DNA of 64,000 nt from CAIXSC01 sp046349935 (GTDB lineage Bacteria > Planctomycetota > Planctomycetia > Pirellulales > Pirellulaceae): assembly GCA_046349935.1 (NCBI GenBank), contig JAXMBK010000009.1, positions 372,001 to 436,000 on the forward strand. The letters are read 5' to 3'. The notes beneath the pieces are model-generated. The model ran no database searches. It saw only the letters and a list, made by a program, of their open reading frames with translations, and was not told where the DNA came from. The position numbers and the translations under genes were made by a program. The first letter of the stretch is position 1. The number at the start of each line of letters is the position of its first letter. Positions 34,884-47,700 of this stretch are shown piece by piece.

Positions 34884-36149
34884 TCAACCGAACAGCGTCG
34901 TGACGACGTTCGACCCGAATGGAGACAGCGGCACGGGGCGCACGCCCGCTAAGTTTTCGAGTTTGGGGTCGATCGACAACGCATGGTAGATCGTCGCGAA
35001 GAAGTCGCCCTCGGACACCGGCGAGTCCTTTACCTCGACGCCGTCCTCGTCCGACGCGCCGTAGATCGCACCCCCGCGAATGCCGCAGCCCGCCAAGGCC
35101 GAACTCCAGCAACGCACGTAGTGGTCGCGGCCCGCACGGTTGTTGATGTTCGGCGTGCGGCCGATCTCGCCCGTCCAGACGACGAGCGTCTTCTCGAGCA
35201 GGCCTCGCTGTTGGAGGTCCGTCAGCAGGCCGGCCCACGCGTGTTCCATCGGCGGCACGAGCCCCTTGTGCCAAGCGAAATTGTCGGCGTGCGAATCATA
35301 GCTGCTCTGCCCCACCTCGATGAACGGTACGCCCGACTCGACCAGCCGGCGCGCGAGCAGGCAGCGTCGGCCGAAGGCTGAATCGCCGTACAGTTCGCGA
35401 CTCTTTTCCCATTCGTCGTCGATGCTGAAAACCTTGCGCGACGACTGCAGCCGCCGCGCCGCCTCATAGGCCTCGCGGTGCATCCGCGCCGCCTCGACCT
35501 TGTGCTCGGCCGCAAACTGGTCTTCCACGAACGATCGCAGTTCGTGCCGACGCAGTTCGAGTTTAGGGTCGAGCGACGACGTGGAGAACGGCGGCAATCC
35601 GCCCTCCGACCCGATTGCAAATGGCTGGTACTTGGGGCCCAGAAACCCGGCGCCCGCGTCTCCCTGGCTCGACACTTTGATGAAATTCGGCAGGTCGCCG
35701 TCTGCACGCCCTTGGTACTTCGCGACGACGGCGCCCATCTCGGGAAAACGCACGTTAGGCGTCGGCCGGTAGCCGGTGTGCATCAAGTAAATTCCGCCGG
35801 GGTGGTCCACCTCCGACGTCTTCATCGATCGGATGACCGCGATCTTGTCCATCTGCTGCGCCATCTTCGGCATCAGCTCGCAAATCTGCGTCCCCGCGAC
35901 GTTGGTGGAGATGGGACGGAATAGCCCGCCGGTCGGCCGTCCCGGCTTCATGTCGAACGTCTCGAACTGGCTCGCGCCGCCGTTCATCCACAGCAGTATG
36001 CAATGCTTCTGTTGCCGCTGAACTTCCGCGGCCAGCGCCGGCAGCCCGGTCAAACCGCCCCAATTGAGCAGCACGCCGCCGGCGCCGGTGGCGAGCAACC
36101 CTTTGAGCAGCATGCGGCGGGACAGATGGTCGGCTCGACGACAGTGCAT
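34884..36149 (-). CDS. DUF1501 protein, Tat-exported
   Basis: A 421-residue member of the DUF1501 family, distantly related to the alkaline-phosphatase/sulfatase fold. SRRMLLKGLLATGAGGVLL is a twin-arginine signal. Family blocks are ILLWMNGGASQFETFDMKP, HPGGIYLMHTGYRP and VVWTGEIGRTPNINNRAGRDHY near the C-terminus. Function is unknown, but the family almost always travels with DUF1549/DUF1553 proteins. It starts 9 bases after the stop of the DUF1549 gene, so translation is likely coupled. Confidence 0.93.
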   Translation of the reverse strand: MHCRRADHLSRRMLLKGLLATGAGGVLLNWGGLTGLPALAAEVQRQQKHCILLWMNGGASQFETFDMKPGRPTGGLFRPISTNVAGTQICELMPKMAQQMDKIAVIRSMKTSEVDHPGGIYLMHTGYRPTPNVRFPEMGAVVAKYQGRADGDLPNFIKVSSQGDAGAGFLGPKYQPFAIGSEGGLPPFSTSSLDPKLELRRHELRSFVEDQFAAEHKVEAARMHREAYEAARRLQSSRKVFSIDDEWEKSRELYGDSAFGRRCLLARRLVESGVPFIEVGQSSYDSHADNFAWHKGLVPPMEHAWAGLLTDLQQRGLLEKTLVVWTGEIGRTPNINNRAGRDHYVRCWSSALAGCGIRGGAIYGASDEDGVEVKDSPVSEGDFFATIYHALSIDPKLENLAGVRPVPLSPFGSNVVTTLFG

Positions 36150-36158
36150 GTTGAGTTC

Positions 36159-37850
36159 TCAATGGTTGAAGCGGAATTCACTGCAGGTCATCAACGCCCA
36201 AGCGACGTCCTGCCAGCGGGGCTGCTTGCCGTCCCCCTCGGCGAGGAAGGTCGCCGCCCGCGCCGTCTCGTCCGCGGTCGGTCGCCGAGTCAGCACCGAA
36301 AGGTACAACCGCTCGATCTTCTTCTCGACCGAATCGCTGGAGGACTGCAGCCAATCGACAAGTCCGCCCTTGCCGCTCAGCAATACACTGAGGGGACCGT
36401 TGTTCAAGAATAGATGCTCATGCAACCCGCCTTGAAAGTCCCCCGCGCCGCTGTTGGGTGTGCCGAAGAAGCGAATCATGTAGTCGCGTTCGATCGGCTG
36501 GAAGCGATTCTTGCCAGGCGCCTTGTTCGCCTGCTTCTCGACCTCGTCGTACCACGCAGCGGCCCGCCATGAGTCGATCAACTCTTCGGCCGACAGTGGC
36601 CGAGTCCGAGCGTACTCATACCAGCGCGGCTGCGGGTCGCTTGCCGCCCCCCGCGACGACCGTTGATAAGCGCGGCTGCTCACCAGCTCGCGCGTGAACC
36701 AGCGTAAGTCGAACTTCTGGGCGACCAGAGCGGCGGCCAGCTTCTCGAGCAACTCCGGGTGCGAAGGAGCATTCGACGGGCTCATGTTGTCGATCGGGTG
36801 CACCAGGCCGCGGCCCAGATACTGCGCCCACAACCGATTGGCGATGGCTCGCGCGAAGAACGGGTTGTCCGGCCGCGCGATCCACTCGGCCAACTGATCC
36901 TTACGCGAGAAGTGAGGTTTGGGAGGCAGCTTGTTGTCCTCGAACTTCGGTTCCTTAAATCCCTCGGGCGTCGACGGCTCGGCCAGCGGCTCGCCCAACA
37001 AGAATTTCGGCTTGACCGGTTCCCCCTTTTTGCCCGCCTGTTGGTCTTTGGCCGGCCCGGTGAACAGGATGTCGCCGGTGCTCTTTTCGGCCACGACGAA
37101 CTTGGTCAGGTCGTCCTTCTTGCCCAGCGACACGATTTGCACGCGGGCCAGAAATGCCGCCATGCCGTAGAAATCAAGCTGCGTCCAGCTCTCGAACGGG
37201 TGGTCGTGGCAGCGGGCGCACTGCAACTGGACGCCGAGAAACGTCTGGCTCACGACTTCGCTGGCGTCTTCCGGCTGGTTGCGGTACTGAGCGTAGAACA
37301 GCGGCGGGCCGTCCTCCGCGCTGTTCCCCTCGGCCTTCAACAGCGACCGCACCATTTGATCGTAGGGAACGTTCTGGGAGAACTGCTCGCGGAGCCAATG
37401 CTGAATGCCGTCCCGCTTGTCGGTCTCATAGCCGGGCGGGTGGCGACTGAACAGGATGACGTCCCACAGGTCGGCTTGGTGCCGCGCGTAACGAGGATCG
37501 GTCAGCAGGCGTTCAATTAGCCGCTCGCGTTTGTCGGCCGCCCCGTCGTCGAGAAACGCGACCGCCTCGTCGGGAGTCGGCACGACGCCGATCAAGTCCA
37601 GCGACACGCGCCGCAAGAACTCGGCGTCCGTCGTCGGCGGCGCCGGCGCCACCTTCTCCCGCGGCCACGTCGCCTCAATCTCGGCGTCGATCACGTCCCG
37701 CAACCGCGGCTCGTCCGCCGCGCTCTCCACGGGCAACGACGCAGACGCCGCCGCGAGCGCCGTTGCGAACGTCAGCGCGAACGCAGCCGTCCTCGCCGCC
37801 GTCCGCGGCCCGCTCCCCTCGAACACGCTTCGCCACCGACGATGCTTCAT
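36159..37850 (-). CDS. DUF1549/DUF1553 exported protein
   Basis: A 563-residue planctomycete protein. Start set at ATG 37850 with GGGAAA upstream; a GTG 10 codons further up is possible. A signal peptide or membrane anchor (about 18-45) is followed by a DUF1549 part (FLRRVSLDLIGVVPTPDEAVAFL, DPRYARHQADLW) and a DUF1553 part (QLAEWIARPDNPFFARAIANRLWAQYLGRGLVHPID...). CARCHDHPF near 218-226 is a CxxCH cytochrome-c type motif, so a haem may be bound. It is the first gene of the operon and is the usual partner of DUF1501 proteins. Confidence 0.92.
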   Translation of the reverse strand: MKHRRWRSVFEGSGPRTAARTAAFALTFATALAAASASLPVESAADEPRLRDVIDAEIEATWPREKVAPAPPTTDAEFLRRVSLDLIGVVPTPDEAVAFLDDGAADKRERLIERLLTDPRYARHQADLWDVILFSRHPPGYETDKRDGIQHWLREQFSQNVPYDQMVRSLLKAEGNSAEDGPPLFYAQYRNQPEDASEVVSQTFLGVQLQCARCHDHPFESWTQLDFYGMAAFLARVQIVSLGKKDDLTKFVVAEKSTGDILFTGPAKDQQAGKKGEPVKPKFLLGEPLAEPSTPEGFKEPKFEDNKLPPKPHFSRKDQLAEWIARPDNPFFARAIANRLWAQYLGRGLVHPIDNMSPSNAPSHPELLEKLAAALVAQKFDLRWFTRELVSSRAYQRSSRGAASDPQPRWYEYARTRPLSAEELIDSWRAAAWYDEVEKQANKAPGKNRFQPIERDYMIRFFGTPNSGAGDFQGGLHEHLFLNNGPLSVLLSGKGGLVDWLQSSSDSVEKKIERLYLSVLTRRPTADETARAATFLAEGDGKQPRWQDVAWALMTCSEFRFNH

Positions 37851-37909
37851 GAGCGATTTCCCGCCGACTCGTTCGAGCACCGAGCCCCATGCATCAACGA
37901 CGGTCGACT

Positions 37910-37940
37910 ATTGTACTGCCTCCGAGGGACTCGCAGTCAA
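37910..37940 (-). promoter_or_regulatory. Candidate promoter of the DUF1549/DUF1501/WD40/sulfatase operon
   Basis: On the minus strand: TTGACT (37935-37940) and TACAAT (37910-37915), spaced by 19 bases. Both hexamers match the sigma-70 consensus well, but the spacer is at the long limit. It lies 60 bases before the DUF1549 start. Confidence 0.4.
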
Positions 37941-38071
37941 GCGCGAGGCACAGCGTCTTCGTTACGTCTCTCGTCTCCGTGTCCTCGGTGAACTCGGTGA
38001 CGCCAAAGAGTCCCTCTCAGCGCCCGCCGCCCCGTGCAGTCCCATTCGTCGGCGGCTTCGACGAGCGGCAT

Positions 38072-38707
38072 CTATCGCTGGAGACCTTCGGGCAGTTCCT
38101 GGAGCGGCTCGAGTTCCAGGATCTCGGTGAAGTACCACGCTTTGCCGGTCGCCTTCTTGTAACCGACGCACTTGGCTGGATACTTCACGCCGTCGCGTTC
38201 CTGCCAGTCGCTCAGACGATGAATATCCGACCGCCAATCGATCCGGACCAGCCGATTCGACTCTTTGTCAAAGTAAAGCTCCATGGGCGGAGTGATCGTC
38301 CCGCTGACTCTCAAGCCAAACAGCGACTTCCCTTCATCCATCACATCCGGGACGACTTCGACTTTGGAAGCCGGATCGGTCGCCGCCCCGAGCGTCCAGC
38401 CCCAGGCCAGGAACTTCGCCGGCTCGGCGCCCCGCTCTCCTTTCCCAATCCACCAATACCGGGGGGGTTCGAGGACCGATACGCGTTCGTTCCCCTTCTT
38501 TTCCGGATCGGAGCTGACGTTGAGCCGCTCTTTGAAGCGAAACAGTTTCAGCAGCTTCTCTTCGCCGCCGGCCGCCGCTACGACTCGTCCGACAACCTCC
38601 TTCGCATTGGACTCCTTTGCAGTCGGTTCTATCGCACCGACGTCTCGTTGGAAGCTGAACGCCGCGACCACGACCCACGTTAGCGTCACCCAAGTAGCGC
38701 TTCGCAT
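38072..38707 (-). CDS. Small exported protein of unknown function
   Basis: A 211-residue protein with a signal peptide (about 1-25). ATG 38707 is preceded by GAGG at a fair distance; the frame is open to 38770, which would touch the giant gene. It contains EVVGRVVAAAGGEEKLLKLFRFKERLNV and later DKESNRLVRIDWRSD and DGVKYPAKCVGYKKATGKAWYFTEI. This pattern (a sensor-like helix then beta strands reporting on fitted parameters) resembles LolA-like or outer-membrane lipoprotein-sorting folds that occur in planctomycetes, but the match is weak. It lies 59 bases after the giant gene's stop on the same strand. Confidence 0.6.
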   Translation of the reverse strand: MRSATWVTLTWVVVAAFSFQRDVGAIEPTAKESNAKEVVGRVVAAAGGEEKLLKLFRFKERLNVSSDPEKKGNERVSVLEPPRYWWIGKGERGAEPAKFLAWGWTLGAATDPASKVEVVPDVMDEGKSLFGLRVSGTITPPMELYFDKESNRLVRIDWRSDIHRLSDWQERDGVKYPAKCVGYKKATGKAWYFTEILELEPLQELPEGLQR

Positions 38708-38766
38708 ACTTTGTTTTCCTCTTTGAGCGATCTCTAGGCCGTTCGCAAAACGCACGCCTCTCCTTG

Positions 38767-41700
38767 TCACTCGCCGAACCCTCCATCGAGCAGGTGACGG
38801 CGTCGGGACGACGCGATTGTATGGCTGAACAGGTCGCTCGTGCGACGGCTGCGCGCGGAATGAGTCGGCGGGCTCTCATTCGCTGGCGACTCCGTCGCCG
38901 TCGCATACAAGTCCGAATCATCGGCGCCAAACACCTCGTCGACGGCCTCGCGCACAACGCTCGGAGCCGAGGAAGGCAGCGAATCGGCCGCTCGGCCCGC
39001 CGGCGACGCCAACTCCAGCGACTGCAGCGCTTCCGCGACGACGGATAAGCCGGAAGCCTGCAGGGACGACGAGGCTGTCGGCATCTCCGGCTCGGCGCCC
39101 ACTCCATTAAGGCGATTGATTACCAACAGCGCGTCGATGGGCGTTACAAAGCCGTCCGCATTGACGTCGAAATACGCTTCGCGCGACGAGAACGGCCGCG
39201 AACGAGGCAAACGTCGCTGGAGGTCGCTGACTCGCGGCAAATTCAGCTCGTTAATGACCAACAGTGCGTCGAGAGGCGTCGTGCCGCCGTCGTCGCTCGT
39301 ATCAAGCGGCCGAGGCACGTTTTGCCACGGATGGGGATTCGACATGACCGTCAACGTAATCGTTTTCGTCAACGCTCCCATTGGAGTTCCGTCGTCCTGC
39401 GCGGTCACTTGGAACGAGTACTGTGCGCCCTCGTCCAAATCAAACACTTGGTTTGACTTGAGCCGCACTTCGTCGCCCGCCAGTTCTAACCGCGAGTCGA
39501 TGATCGACAGCGTATGTTGATCTCCCAAGTCGTCGTCGATCACCGTCAGGCTTCCGAGCGGCAAACCCGAAATATTCTCCCGAACGGTCAAGTTGCTAAG
39601 CAGCACATCGCGCGGATGATCGTTGCGATCGAGCACTTGAATCGTAAAGACGTCGCTCTTCGAAACGGAAGGATTGCCGACGTCCGTCGCCGTCACCGTC
39701 ACTTCCACCACCGGGGCCGCCTCGTAATCCAGCGACCGACCGGCCTTCAACCTGAGTTGATTCCCTACGAACTCAAACCGCGAGTCAGACGAGCTGAACA
39801 CATGCTGCCCGCCCGCATCCGGATCGTCCACGCCCACTTCGCCCAATAGTTCGCCGTCCGCGTTCTCGCCGATCGTAAAGATTCGCGTGGCGGCCTCGTT
39901 CACGTCGGTGACGCTGACGAGCAAATTCTTGACGAAGCTGCGAGTCGGCACATCCTGCGTCGTCGCCGTGACGACGACCGACACTTGCTGCGCCGCTTCG
40001 AAATTGAGCGCCTCGCCTGCTCGCAGCTTCAACTTGCCGCCCACAATCTCAAAGCGAGTGTCGCCCACGGTCAGGGTGTTCCCGCCGCCGTCCGGGTCGG
40101 TGACGATCAGGTCGCCGATCGTCGCCCCAGGAATATTTTCAAGAACCCGCGCGCTGCTCAGCGTGATATTCGTCGGCGCATTCGAGCCGCCCGGGCCCTC
40201 GGCCAAATCGCGGACGTCGATCGTGAACGACTTCGTGAGGCTCCGCGCAGGACTTCCGTTGTCGGTCGCGGTCAGTTCGATCGCCACCGACGGTTCCACT
40301 TCGAAGTCCAACCCAATCCCCGCACGCAGCCTTAATTGACCGCTTTGCACGTCGAATCGCGAATCGCTCAAGGTGAACGTGTGCACCGTCGAGTCCGAAT
40401 CGATCACCTGCACCGCCCCGATCACGGCGCCCGCCGCATTCTCGTCCACCACGCGGTTCGACAACTGAATATCGGTCGGTGGATCGTTCACGGCCGCGTA
40501 AACCGTAAACGACGCCGTCGCACTCCCCGTCTTTGCATCGAGCACTCCCGCCGTCGCACCGTTATCCGTCACCGAGTAGCGGAAGCTCGCGGTCCCAACG
40601 AACGTCGGATTGGGTGTGAAGCGAACCAGCCCGCTGACCAATGCAACGGTTCCGCCGACTGCGTTCGAAACGGACGTAATCGTCAAGGTCTCGAGCGATT
40701 CATTCAAGGGACCCGGCGAATCGTTGAATAACAGGTCGGCCGGCAAGATCACTCGCAAGCCCGAGCCCTGCTCGACGTTCGTCAAGGCATCGTTTCGCAC
40801 CGTCGGCACGTCGTTCACCGGGGTGATATCGAACACCACGCTCGCCGAATCTTCGAGCGCCGCGGCGCCTTGTCCGTCGGTCACACGGTACGTGAAACCC
40901 GCCGGTCCAAAGTAGTGCAAGCTAGGGGTAAACCGGACCTGCCCGCCGCTCAGCGTCGCTGTTCCGCCAAGCACATCGGAGATGCTGACGATCGACAGCG
41001 TTTGAGTCGACTCGCCCTGCCCCGTCGAATCGTTTCCGAGCAGCGTCTGGACGTTGATCACCCGCACCGCAGAATCCTCCGCGACGTTCGACAGTCGATC
41101 CTCGACGGCCGTCGGCGGGAGATTGACGTCGACGACCGCAACCTCGCCGTTTGCACTTCCCGAGGGCGCCGTCCCAAGGCTTGGATCGTTGACCGAGACG
41201 ACGAATGATAATCGCGAAACGGCCGTCGGGTTGAGGAACGTTCCTTCCCGCAGGTAGACCCCTCCGTCCCGCAACTCCAACAGTCCGGCGTTCGCGCCGC
41301 TCACACTCACTAGGGCCTCGCCCAACGCATCATCCGCCACATCGACGCTCGCGATCTGAACCGGCATTTCCAACGCGTCGTCCTTCCGCACGGAGGTGAC
41401 GACGGGCGTCACCGCCACCGTCGGCGCCTCATTCACGTCGCGGAGCTCCACCGTGAAACTCAACACATCCTCGGCGCCGTCGCCCAAGGTCGCGTCATCC
41501 ACTTCCACATGGACATTGAGTCGACTTCGCGTTTCAAAATCAAGCCCCGTTCCCGCTCGGAGGAACAGTTGGCCGGCCGAAATCTCAAAACGGGCGGCGT
41601 CTTCGCCCGAAAGCCGCAGCGAGTTCGTCCCCGTTCCGTCGTCCGCGACCAACAGATCGGCAATCCGAATGCGACTGGCGGTGCTCGTGTTCTCCGGCAA

Positions 41701-44700
41701 GCTCGTCACCAGATTTGCGGCGCTCAGGACCGGAGGCGTATTGCGGTCGGTCACGAGAATAGTGAGCGGTTGTGAATCGTCCGGCGTCCCGTCAAGCGCG
41801 GGATCATCCACCGTGACGGTCACTGCCAAAGAAGTCCGCTCCTCGCGGGCAGGGACGACCGTGCCGGTGAAATACAGCGAACTGCCTTCAATCGCAAAGA
41901 ACGCCGCATCGACGCCTGCGAGCGACAGAACGTTTGCTCCCAGCGCATCGTCCGCCACGATCAGGTCTGCAATCTTGATCTTGCCCGCGAACTCCGTCAG
42001 TTCCATCAGGGATTCTACGGCGTTTGCCGCGTCGACGGTCGGGCGATCGTTCACATCGGTGACCGATAACCGATACTCGACGCCTCCCTCGGGGCCGCTT
42101 CCCAGCGCAGGATCATCCACGGACACTCCCACGACGAGACTCGGCTGCGACTCGAAATCCAACAGAGCGCCCGCCCTCAGGAACAGGCTCGTCCCGACGA
42201 TCTCAAAGTTCGCCGCCTGCGGTCCGTTCAACGACAATAGGGCCGCGCCGAGCGCATCGTTCTTCACGGACAAGTCAGCCACCTTAATCCGCGACGACGT
42301 GGATTGACTTTCTGGCAAGAACGTCACGACCGGCGTCGCCAAGATGCTGGGCGCTTCATTCACGTCGACAAGTCCGACGTTCAGGGTCGTTGAACCATCG
42401 AACGCGCCCTCGATCTCGGGATCATCCGCAATCACCGACACGGTCAGCAGCGGTTTCTGTTCGAAGTCGAGCGACGTCTCCGCTCGCAGATACAATGCGC
42501 CGCCATCGAGTTCAAACAGCGCCGCATCGACGCCGCCCAGCGTCAGCGTTTCCGACCCCAGTGCATCGTCGACGACGACCACGTCCGCGACCTTTCGACG
42601 CACCGACATGTCCGCTGCCTCGGACAACGACGTCGCCGCGCCGATCAATTGCACCACCGGCGCCTCATTCAGGTCGTTGAGCTTGATCTTCAGTCCCGCG
42701 ACGTCGTCGGTCGTCGTGTCCACTGTCGAATCGAACACCTCCACATCGACGGTGAATTCGGGTTTCGTTTCGAAGTTGAGCGTCACGCCCTGTCGGATAT
42801 ACAGCTCCGAGTTGATGATTTCGTACGAGATCGCATCTGCGCCGGCCAATCGGAGCGTGACCGTTCCCAGCGCATCGTCGATCACGACGATGTCGGCGAC
42901 CTTCAGGCGCGAAGAGAGCGTCCGGTTCTCATCAAGCCTCGAAACGACGTCTGTCAGCCGCACGAGCGGCAGTTCGTTGATGTTCGTGACCGCGACCGAG
43001 ATGTTCGAAGCGATCTCAGCTCCGGAGCCGAGAGAAGCATCGTTGATCGCGAGCGTGACATCCAACGTCGGATTCGTTTCAAAATCCAACAGGCTACCGG
43101 CCTTCAAGAAGACGTCCGCGCCGACGATCTCGAATAGGTCGGCATCGGTTCCACCAAGAGACACCGTCTCGACTCCCAGCGCATCGTCGGTCACGGAGTA
43201 CGAGGCGACGCGGATGCGCGACGTCGTATCAGCGTTCTCGGCCAACGTCGTCGTGTGGCGAGTTACCGACGCCGTCGGCGGCTCATTCACATTCTCGATG
43301 CCGATTGAAACCGTCTTGGCGTCGTCCGGGTTCACCCCGACGGTCGCATCGTTCACGCGCACCACCACCGTCAACGCGGCCAGCGCCTCGAAATCAAGCG
43401 TCACGCCGCTGCGCACGTAAAGCACGTTCGACACAATCTCAAAGAGACTCCCCTGAGCCCCCGCCAGCGATAGCGATTCCGAGCCCAAAGCATCATCGAG
43501 CACTTGTATGTCCGCGATGCGGACGCGAGAAGCCGTGCTTGTCGACTCCAACAAACTCGTCACCACGTTGCTCAGCGCGAGCGTCGGCGGATCATTGGTA
43601 TCGGTCAAGTTGACGGCATGCGAAACACCAGCATCCGGCGTTCCGCCTACCGCGCCGTCATCTACCTCCACCGTCACTCGCAGCGACGGATTCGTTTCAA
43701 AGTCCAGCAGCGCACCGGCCTTGACATAAAGCCCGCCGCTAAAGATCTCAAAGAGCGCTGCATCTTCCCCGGTAAGCGTGAGAACGTTCGTCCCGCGGCC
43801 ATCGTCTGTGACGATGATATCGGCGACCTTCGTACGGTTCGTCGTGTTGGCCGACTCCGACAGCGACGCCACCGTCGAGCTCAAAGCGACCGTCGGCGGA
43901 CTGTTCACCGCACTGACCGAGAACGTCGTCGTCGTCGAACTGCTCAGCGTCGGCGGATTCGGTCCGCTGCCAAACACGTCGCGAACCGTGAGCACCACTT
44001 GGTGGTTGCCGAGCGCCGACGGGGTGAACGTGACGATCGAGTCGCTTCCTGCCGAAACTCCGTCGACCGACCACGCGTATTCGCGCCTCATGGTTCGGTC
44101 GTCCCCCCGCAACCCGCCTTGCGGCGCGAGTCCCTCGGAGGACAGTGCATCCAGCGAGATGGGGCCGCCGACGAACAGCGGACCGCCCGTGCGAATGCGG
44201 AGATCCACATCGCCCGCAGGAAGCGTGAAAGAACGCTGGTTGCCGCTATGGTCCACCACCTGCATCGCTCCAGGAAGTTCGTTGAACTTCCACAGGCCGC
44301 TTGTCAGGTTCGGGTCGATCGCGTCGCTCGCCCCAGATGTCGACGCAAGTTCCGCAGCCGTCCGAGCGATGGTCCATACACGCACATTGTCGATCGCCAA
44401 CGCGTCTCCTTGACCGCCAAGCACGAAACTGGACGCCGTCAGCGCGGCCATCGGCGTCGTGAGACGGGCGCCGACAAGTTGACCGTCGACATAGAGGGAC
44501 AACAGTCCTTGCTGAGCGTCGCGCACCAGCGATACGCGATGCCAACGTCCGTCGCTCAACGCCGTCGACAGATCGAAGCGCAACGCTCCGTCCCCGACGT
44601 CGGGCGACGTCAGCGACAAACTTCGCCCCTGATCCTGCAATTCGAGCGACCAGTCGACCGCATCTGACTCGAGGAAGAACAACCGCTGAGCTGCGTTGCT

Positions 44701-47700
44701 GAGCGTCAACACGTCAAGCTCGAGGGTGGCATCCATGGCGCCCTCGAGCGAGTCGACCGGCAGCGAGACGGAACGGACGCCCGACAGTTCCAGCCACGAG
44801 TCAGCCCGGTCTGAGATGACCGCGCGAGGTTCCACGCGAATCGTCTGCGTTCCCGTCGTCAAACCGCCGTCGCCGTCCGTGACTGTGAGTGAAACCAGGT
44901 ACTCGCCCGAATACTGCGGCGTGAAGGAGAAGTTGCGCTCGAGCGACGGCGCGATGATCTGCCCGTTGTTCGACGACACTTCCCACAGGTACGACAACAA
45001 ATCGTCAGGCCCCGCGTCGGTCACGCCATCGCTGTTGAAATCGAGTTGCACGCCTGCTGCAGCGGTAACGATCGGCGCCGTCGGGAGCCCCAGATTGGCG
45101 ATGACGGGGTTCGCATTCTGCACTTGGAAGGTTCGTTCGACGCGGACCACGCCGCCGTCTCCGTCGGCGAGCGTCAGCACAATTGAATGCAGCCCTTCAT
45201 CCCGAGCCGTAAAGCTGCTGGCGATCGCCGCATCATTCGTCCAAGTCACCGTGGAAGCGCCGGCCGGAACCACGACCGAGGTCCTCGAATTGATCGGTCC
45301 CGGGCCAGCAATCGCTTGGCTGAACACGGTCGCACCGGGAGCGCCCGCGCCGTTGTCCGCGAGCACCGCGACCTCGAAGTCGCTCAATCGATCCTGGCAG
45401 CAACCATCGTTCCGCTGCCACACTCGGATCTCGCCCAGGTAGCGGGTCGCACCGAGGTCGAGCACGTACTCGTTGCTTACGCCAGGATTGAGCGAGAAGG
45501 TGGCCGCACTCGTCTGCAGGACGCCATCGAAGACGGCCTCCGTCGTTCCGTGTTGAAGCGTCCCCACCATCGACTCGAACGACACGCCTGGCAAGCGGGC
45601 CGTGTTCTTGGCGTTGTCGAGCACCGTCGCGGGCGTCGCCCCCGCGTAGAACGCCTCAATCTCGCCAATATGCAACTGCCGCGACAAGGCGCCCAGATTA
45701 CGCACGCGGACGTAACGACCGTAAACCCCGGCTGCGAGCGATTCGATACGGCCGTCCCTCGCGGCCGGACTGCGGTCCTGCGCCACATCGCCGCTCCCCT
45801 CGTTGAACGGCAGGTAGAGTCGCAAGTCGGTCGTCGAGGCGTCGACCGCTCCGCTCCTCACTTGAGCAATTTCAGTGGGCGTCAGAATGCGGTTCCAGAC
45901 CGTCAGTTCGTCCATCGTGCCGCGGAAGGCGCGAGTGACATCGAATCCAGTTGGATCGCTTGCATGCTGTTGCCCCATCACCAGACTGTCGACGCCGACC
46001 GAGAGCGGTGCGAGGACGCTCGCGAACTTCCGCGTCCCCTGCGACGCGCCATCCACGAAGAGTTCGATCGAACCGTCCTGTTGATTGCGGACGACCGCGA
46101 AGTGGTGATAGGCGTTATCGGCCGCGTTGGGAATCGTCCACGACTGCGTCTCGCCGCGTTCCGTCACGACGAACGACGTGCCGCTCGCCAGCGACAGCGA
46201 GAATCCCGCGGGTGCATCGACGCTCCAAGCATCGAGAATCGTTTGCGGGCCCGTTTGGGTGGTTTTGAGCCAGAAGGTCGTCGTGAGGTTCGTGGCCCCA
46301 TCCAGGACGCCGCGGTCGAGTCGCAGGACGTCGTTATCGAAAGTCAGCGCCCGCGCCACAAGGTCGGTGACTCGACCTTGGGAATCCGTCACCACCCCCT
46401 GCAAAACCAGGCTGCCGCCGTCGGTGGCGCTGGCGTCTTCGACCACGACTCGATCGACTTCAACGAGATTCCCCGCAGCGCCTACCAGCAACGGCGTCTC
46501 GACGCGAGCATGAGACACCGGACTCCAAAGGCCGGCCTGTGCCGTTTGACTCGGGTCGATGACCGTCAATAGGTCATAGTTCGTCACCGTCCCCTGTCCA
46601 AAGGCCGCTTCGACGTAGCCTGGTCCGCCTCCTTGATAAAAGGCGATCGCAAAGTCATAGCTGCCCGCCGCCAAAGTGCGAGTTCCCACGCGCTTGATGG
46701 TTCCGTGGGAACCTTTATTGTTCACCACCATTTCGTCGGCTTCGAACACGCGGTTCTGATTCACATCAACCCACAGCGTGCTGCCGTCGTCGGTGTTCGT
46801 GCCAAAGGTCACAGCGCCTGCTTTGAGCGGCGCGGTGCTCCCTGCGGCCCCGACGTTGACTTGTCCGATCCAGAGCCCACCGACGCCCGTATTGCCGGTC
46901 AAACCGTTGGAACGAGTGTTCATCTGGCCGTCGTTGAACGCCAAGCGCGTGTCGAGATTCCGCGTGGCCCCGGCCGGGGTCGCCAAGAAACTGCTCCCGT
47001 TCGCGATCTGCAACGGATCGATCTGAGAATCGTTGAAGTTGCCATCGAACCAACGTTCCGTAAGCCCATTGATCCGCGGCGTCCCCAGCGCAATCGTCTG
47101 CCCTTCTCGCACTCCTGTGTTGGCGTTCGCTTTGTTGAGATCGGGCGATTGAGTCAACGTTGGCGCGGTGTTGCGGACCACGACAGGGAACTGAACGCCG
47201 CGGAGACTTACCGTCGCCACGCCGCTCTCGCCCGCCAGGAACGAAATGGGGCTCGTCGAACCGCTTGCCGCAGCGCTCCCCGTCACTGTCCAGCCCACAT
47301 CGGTGAACGTGCTCCGCACGACGCCGTTGCGCAACGTCGCATTGCGCCCGCCGCCGCTAGCGTCATTGAGCGTCGTCCCCGAACTCTCGTCCATCGCGTA
47401 CGCGGCGAGCAAGTGATCACGGTTCGTCGGCGTGCCGCCGGCTGCGATGGCCGATAACTCCAAGGAGGTTAGGCCGCGCTTCCACACGCGCACATCGTCC
47501 ATCCGGCCGGCATAGAACTCGCCCGTTCCGTTGCTGCGTCCCAGAAAGTTGTTCGCGCGGGAGACATTATTGGGCAATTGGACGTTGCCGGAAGCCAACA
47601 GCACGCCGTTCTTGTAGATTCGCGCGACGCCGTTAATGTCGATCGTCGCGGCCAAGTGTTGCCAGGTATTCAGATCGATCGCATTCGCCGCCACGATGCT

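Noticed and set aside
45187..46572. 461-residue plus-strand open frame
   Set aside because: Shadow frame opposite discoidin/LamG-coding sequence; composition is Arg-rich and no family is visible.
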